This document shows positions 4,786-5,622 of a stretch of DNA of 5,622 nt, one piece after another (within the stretch, counting starts at the first letter, position 1; each line of letters starts with the position of its first letter). The translations under genes and the position numbers were made by a program. Source of the stretch: an uncultured Ruminococcus sp. Its GTDB lineage: Bacteria; Bacillota; Clostridia; Oscillospirales; Acutalibacteraceae. The notes under the pieces were generated by a model. It was not told the origin of the DNA. It saw only the letters and a list, made by a program, of their open reading frames with translations, and searched no databases. The stretch covers positions 1 through 5,622 of the forward strand of contig CACYDO010000359.1 of NCBI GenBank assembly GCA_902773165.1. The letters run 5' to 3'.

Positions 4786-5622
4786 TTACTTCGAAGACTT
4801 CTTCTCAGGCTCTTTACCCTTCTTATGAAGCTGCCATACAACCCAAAGAGGAGTTGCAATGCAGATCGACGAGTAGCAGCCCGATACAAGACCAAAGATC
4901 ATCGGAAGCGCAAAGCTCTGAATAGATGTAATGTTGTAAACCAGGCATACAACGTATACAGATGTGATCGCTGCAAGCGTTGTGATAGATGTCATTACCG
5001 TTCTCTTGATAACCTTAGTCATAGAGAGATTGTAAACGTCGATCAAAGAAGCCTTGGGACCCATCTTAGCCTTGTTCTCTCTGATACGGTCGTAGATAAC
5101 GATAGTATCGTTAAGAGAGTAACCGAGGATCATAAGTACAACTGCGATAAAGTTACTGTCTATCGGCATTCTGAACAGAACAAATACAGTGTAAACAATT
5201 GCAATATCGTGTACGAGGGCAACAAGTCCGAACACACCTGCCGACATACCGCCGATTCTCTTAAATCTGATCGTTACGTAAAGAACCATCAGCGCGCCGG
5301 CGATTGCAACCGCTACAAGACACTTAACGAAGAATTTAAGACCCATCGTTGCGTCAACGCTCGTAAATTCGTTAGTCTGGAAGTTATTGTCGGGGTATTT
5401 CTCCTGGAGTGACTGGAGGATCTCCGACTGAAGCTCAGCGTCTACTGTATCGTTTCCGGAGAACTGAACGGTAAGAGTATAGCCGTCGCCTCTGTCGCTG
5501 TTGCTTGCGATATCCTTTGCTACAGTAAACGTAACCTTGTCGTCCGGAGTTTTCTCCTGAATGAGAGCCTTCATTTCCTCCTCTTCAACGGAACCGTTGT
5601 AGGAGTACGAGATCATCGCGCC
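4786..5622 (-). CDS. secF: Protein translocase subunit SecF (5' end beyond window)
   Basis: This is the C-terminal 278 codons of SecF, the proton-motive-force-driven partner of SecD that helps finish export through SecYEG. The frame is open to the right edge with no stop, and the residues there (GA-MISYSYNG) fit the conserved D-F-x-G-G-x region after the first membrane helix, so the first roughly 30-50 residues are missing. Numbering from the visible Met (5616), an extracytoplasmic domain spans about 1-90, followed by membrane segments at about 96-117, 124-148, 154-175, 205-229 and 231-263. Diagnostic motifs are ALVHD (133-137), GYSLNDTIVIYDRIREN (165-181) and KRTVMTSITTLAA (204-216). The tail is basic (KKGKEPEKKSSK). 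It may be a separate SecF or the end of a SecDF fusion; the window cannot tell. The terminator 29 nt downstream marks the end of its operon. Confidence 0.95.
   Translation of the reverse strand, partial: GAMISYSYNGSVEEEEMKALIQEKTPDDKVTFTVAKDIASNSDRGDGYTLTVQFSGNDTVDAELQSEILQSLQEKYPDNNFQTNEFTSVDATMGLKFFVKCLVAVAIAGALMVLYVTIRFKRIGGMSAGVFGLVALVHDIAIVYTVFVLFRMPIDSNFIAVVLMILGYSLNDTIVIYDRIRENKAKMGPKASLIDVYNLSMTKVIKRTVMTSITTLAAITSVYVVCLVYNITSIQSFALPMIFGLVSGCYSSICIATPLWVVWQLHKKGKEPEKKSSK

Noticed and set aside
4825..5412. Plus-strand open frame of about 195 codons inside secF
   Set aside because: It is antisense to clear SecF motifs, rich in Cys, Arg and Asn without any domain pattern, and has no ribosome site.

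Overview
The window looks like a chromosomal segment from an anaerobic, gut or rumen type Clostridia bacterium, most likely a Ruminococcus-like member of the Oscillospirales. The clues are moderate GC content, AGGAG-type ribosome binding sites, extended -10 sigma-A promoters and, above all, paired dockerin repeats with a cohesin-like domain nearby. Those modules are the hallmark of cellulosome-type assembly. The species cannot be fixed from this sequence.

Layout, left to right. Positions 1-204 hold a GC-rich hairpin-prone edge, perhaps the tail of an upstream gene, and then the promoter and ribosome site of a NYN/PIN-like nuclease-family gene (205-816, +, GTG start). A bidirectional terminator at 847-888 separates it from a convergent two-gene minus-strand unit. 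That unit is transcribed from a promoter at 3479-3507 and encodes two paralogous secreted GH25 lysozymes: first 3424-2429 (short, dockerin just after the signal peptide), then 2338-920 (long acidic Pro/Glu/Asp/Thr linker, internal dockerin, C-terminal GH25). An 84-bp gap with a GC hairpin lies between the two coding regions. Facing away from this unit, with about 290 bp between start codons, is a plus-strand lipoprotein gene (3717-4553): lipobox, long Ser/Glu/Ala/Lys linker with SKxE tetrapeptide repeats, and a C-terminal domain that reads as a cohesin. After a 232-bp gap that ends in a strong minus-strand terminator comes the 3' part of secF (4786 to the right edge, minus strand).

How the genes may work together. 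The main observation is that two dockerin-bearing lysozymes and one membrane-anchored cohesin-like lipoprotein sit back to back. Their divergent promoters share an identical design, TTTACA-N17-TATAAT with TGn extension, and flank a set of helically phased 10-bp repeats. The simplest reading is a small cell-surface complex in which the lipoprotein holds one lysozyme at a time outside the membrane, using cellulosome-style docking for peptidoglycan rather than cellulose. The domains and promoters are read from sequence; the partnership is an inference. The nuclease-like gene and secF look like unrelated neighbours.
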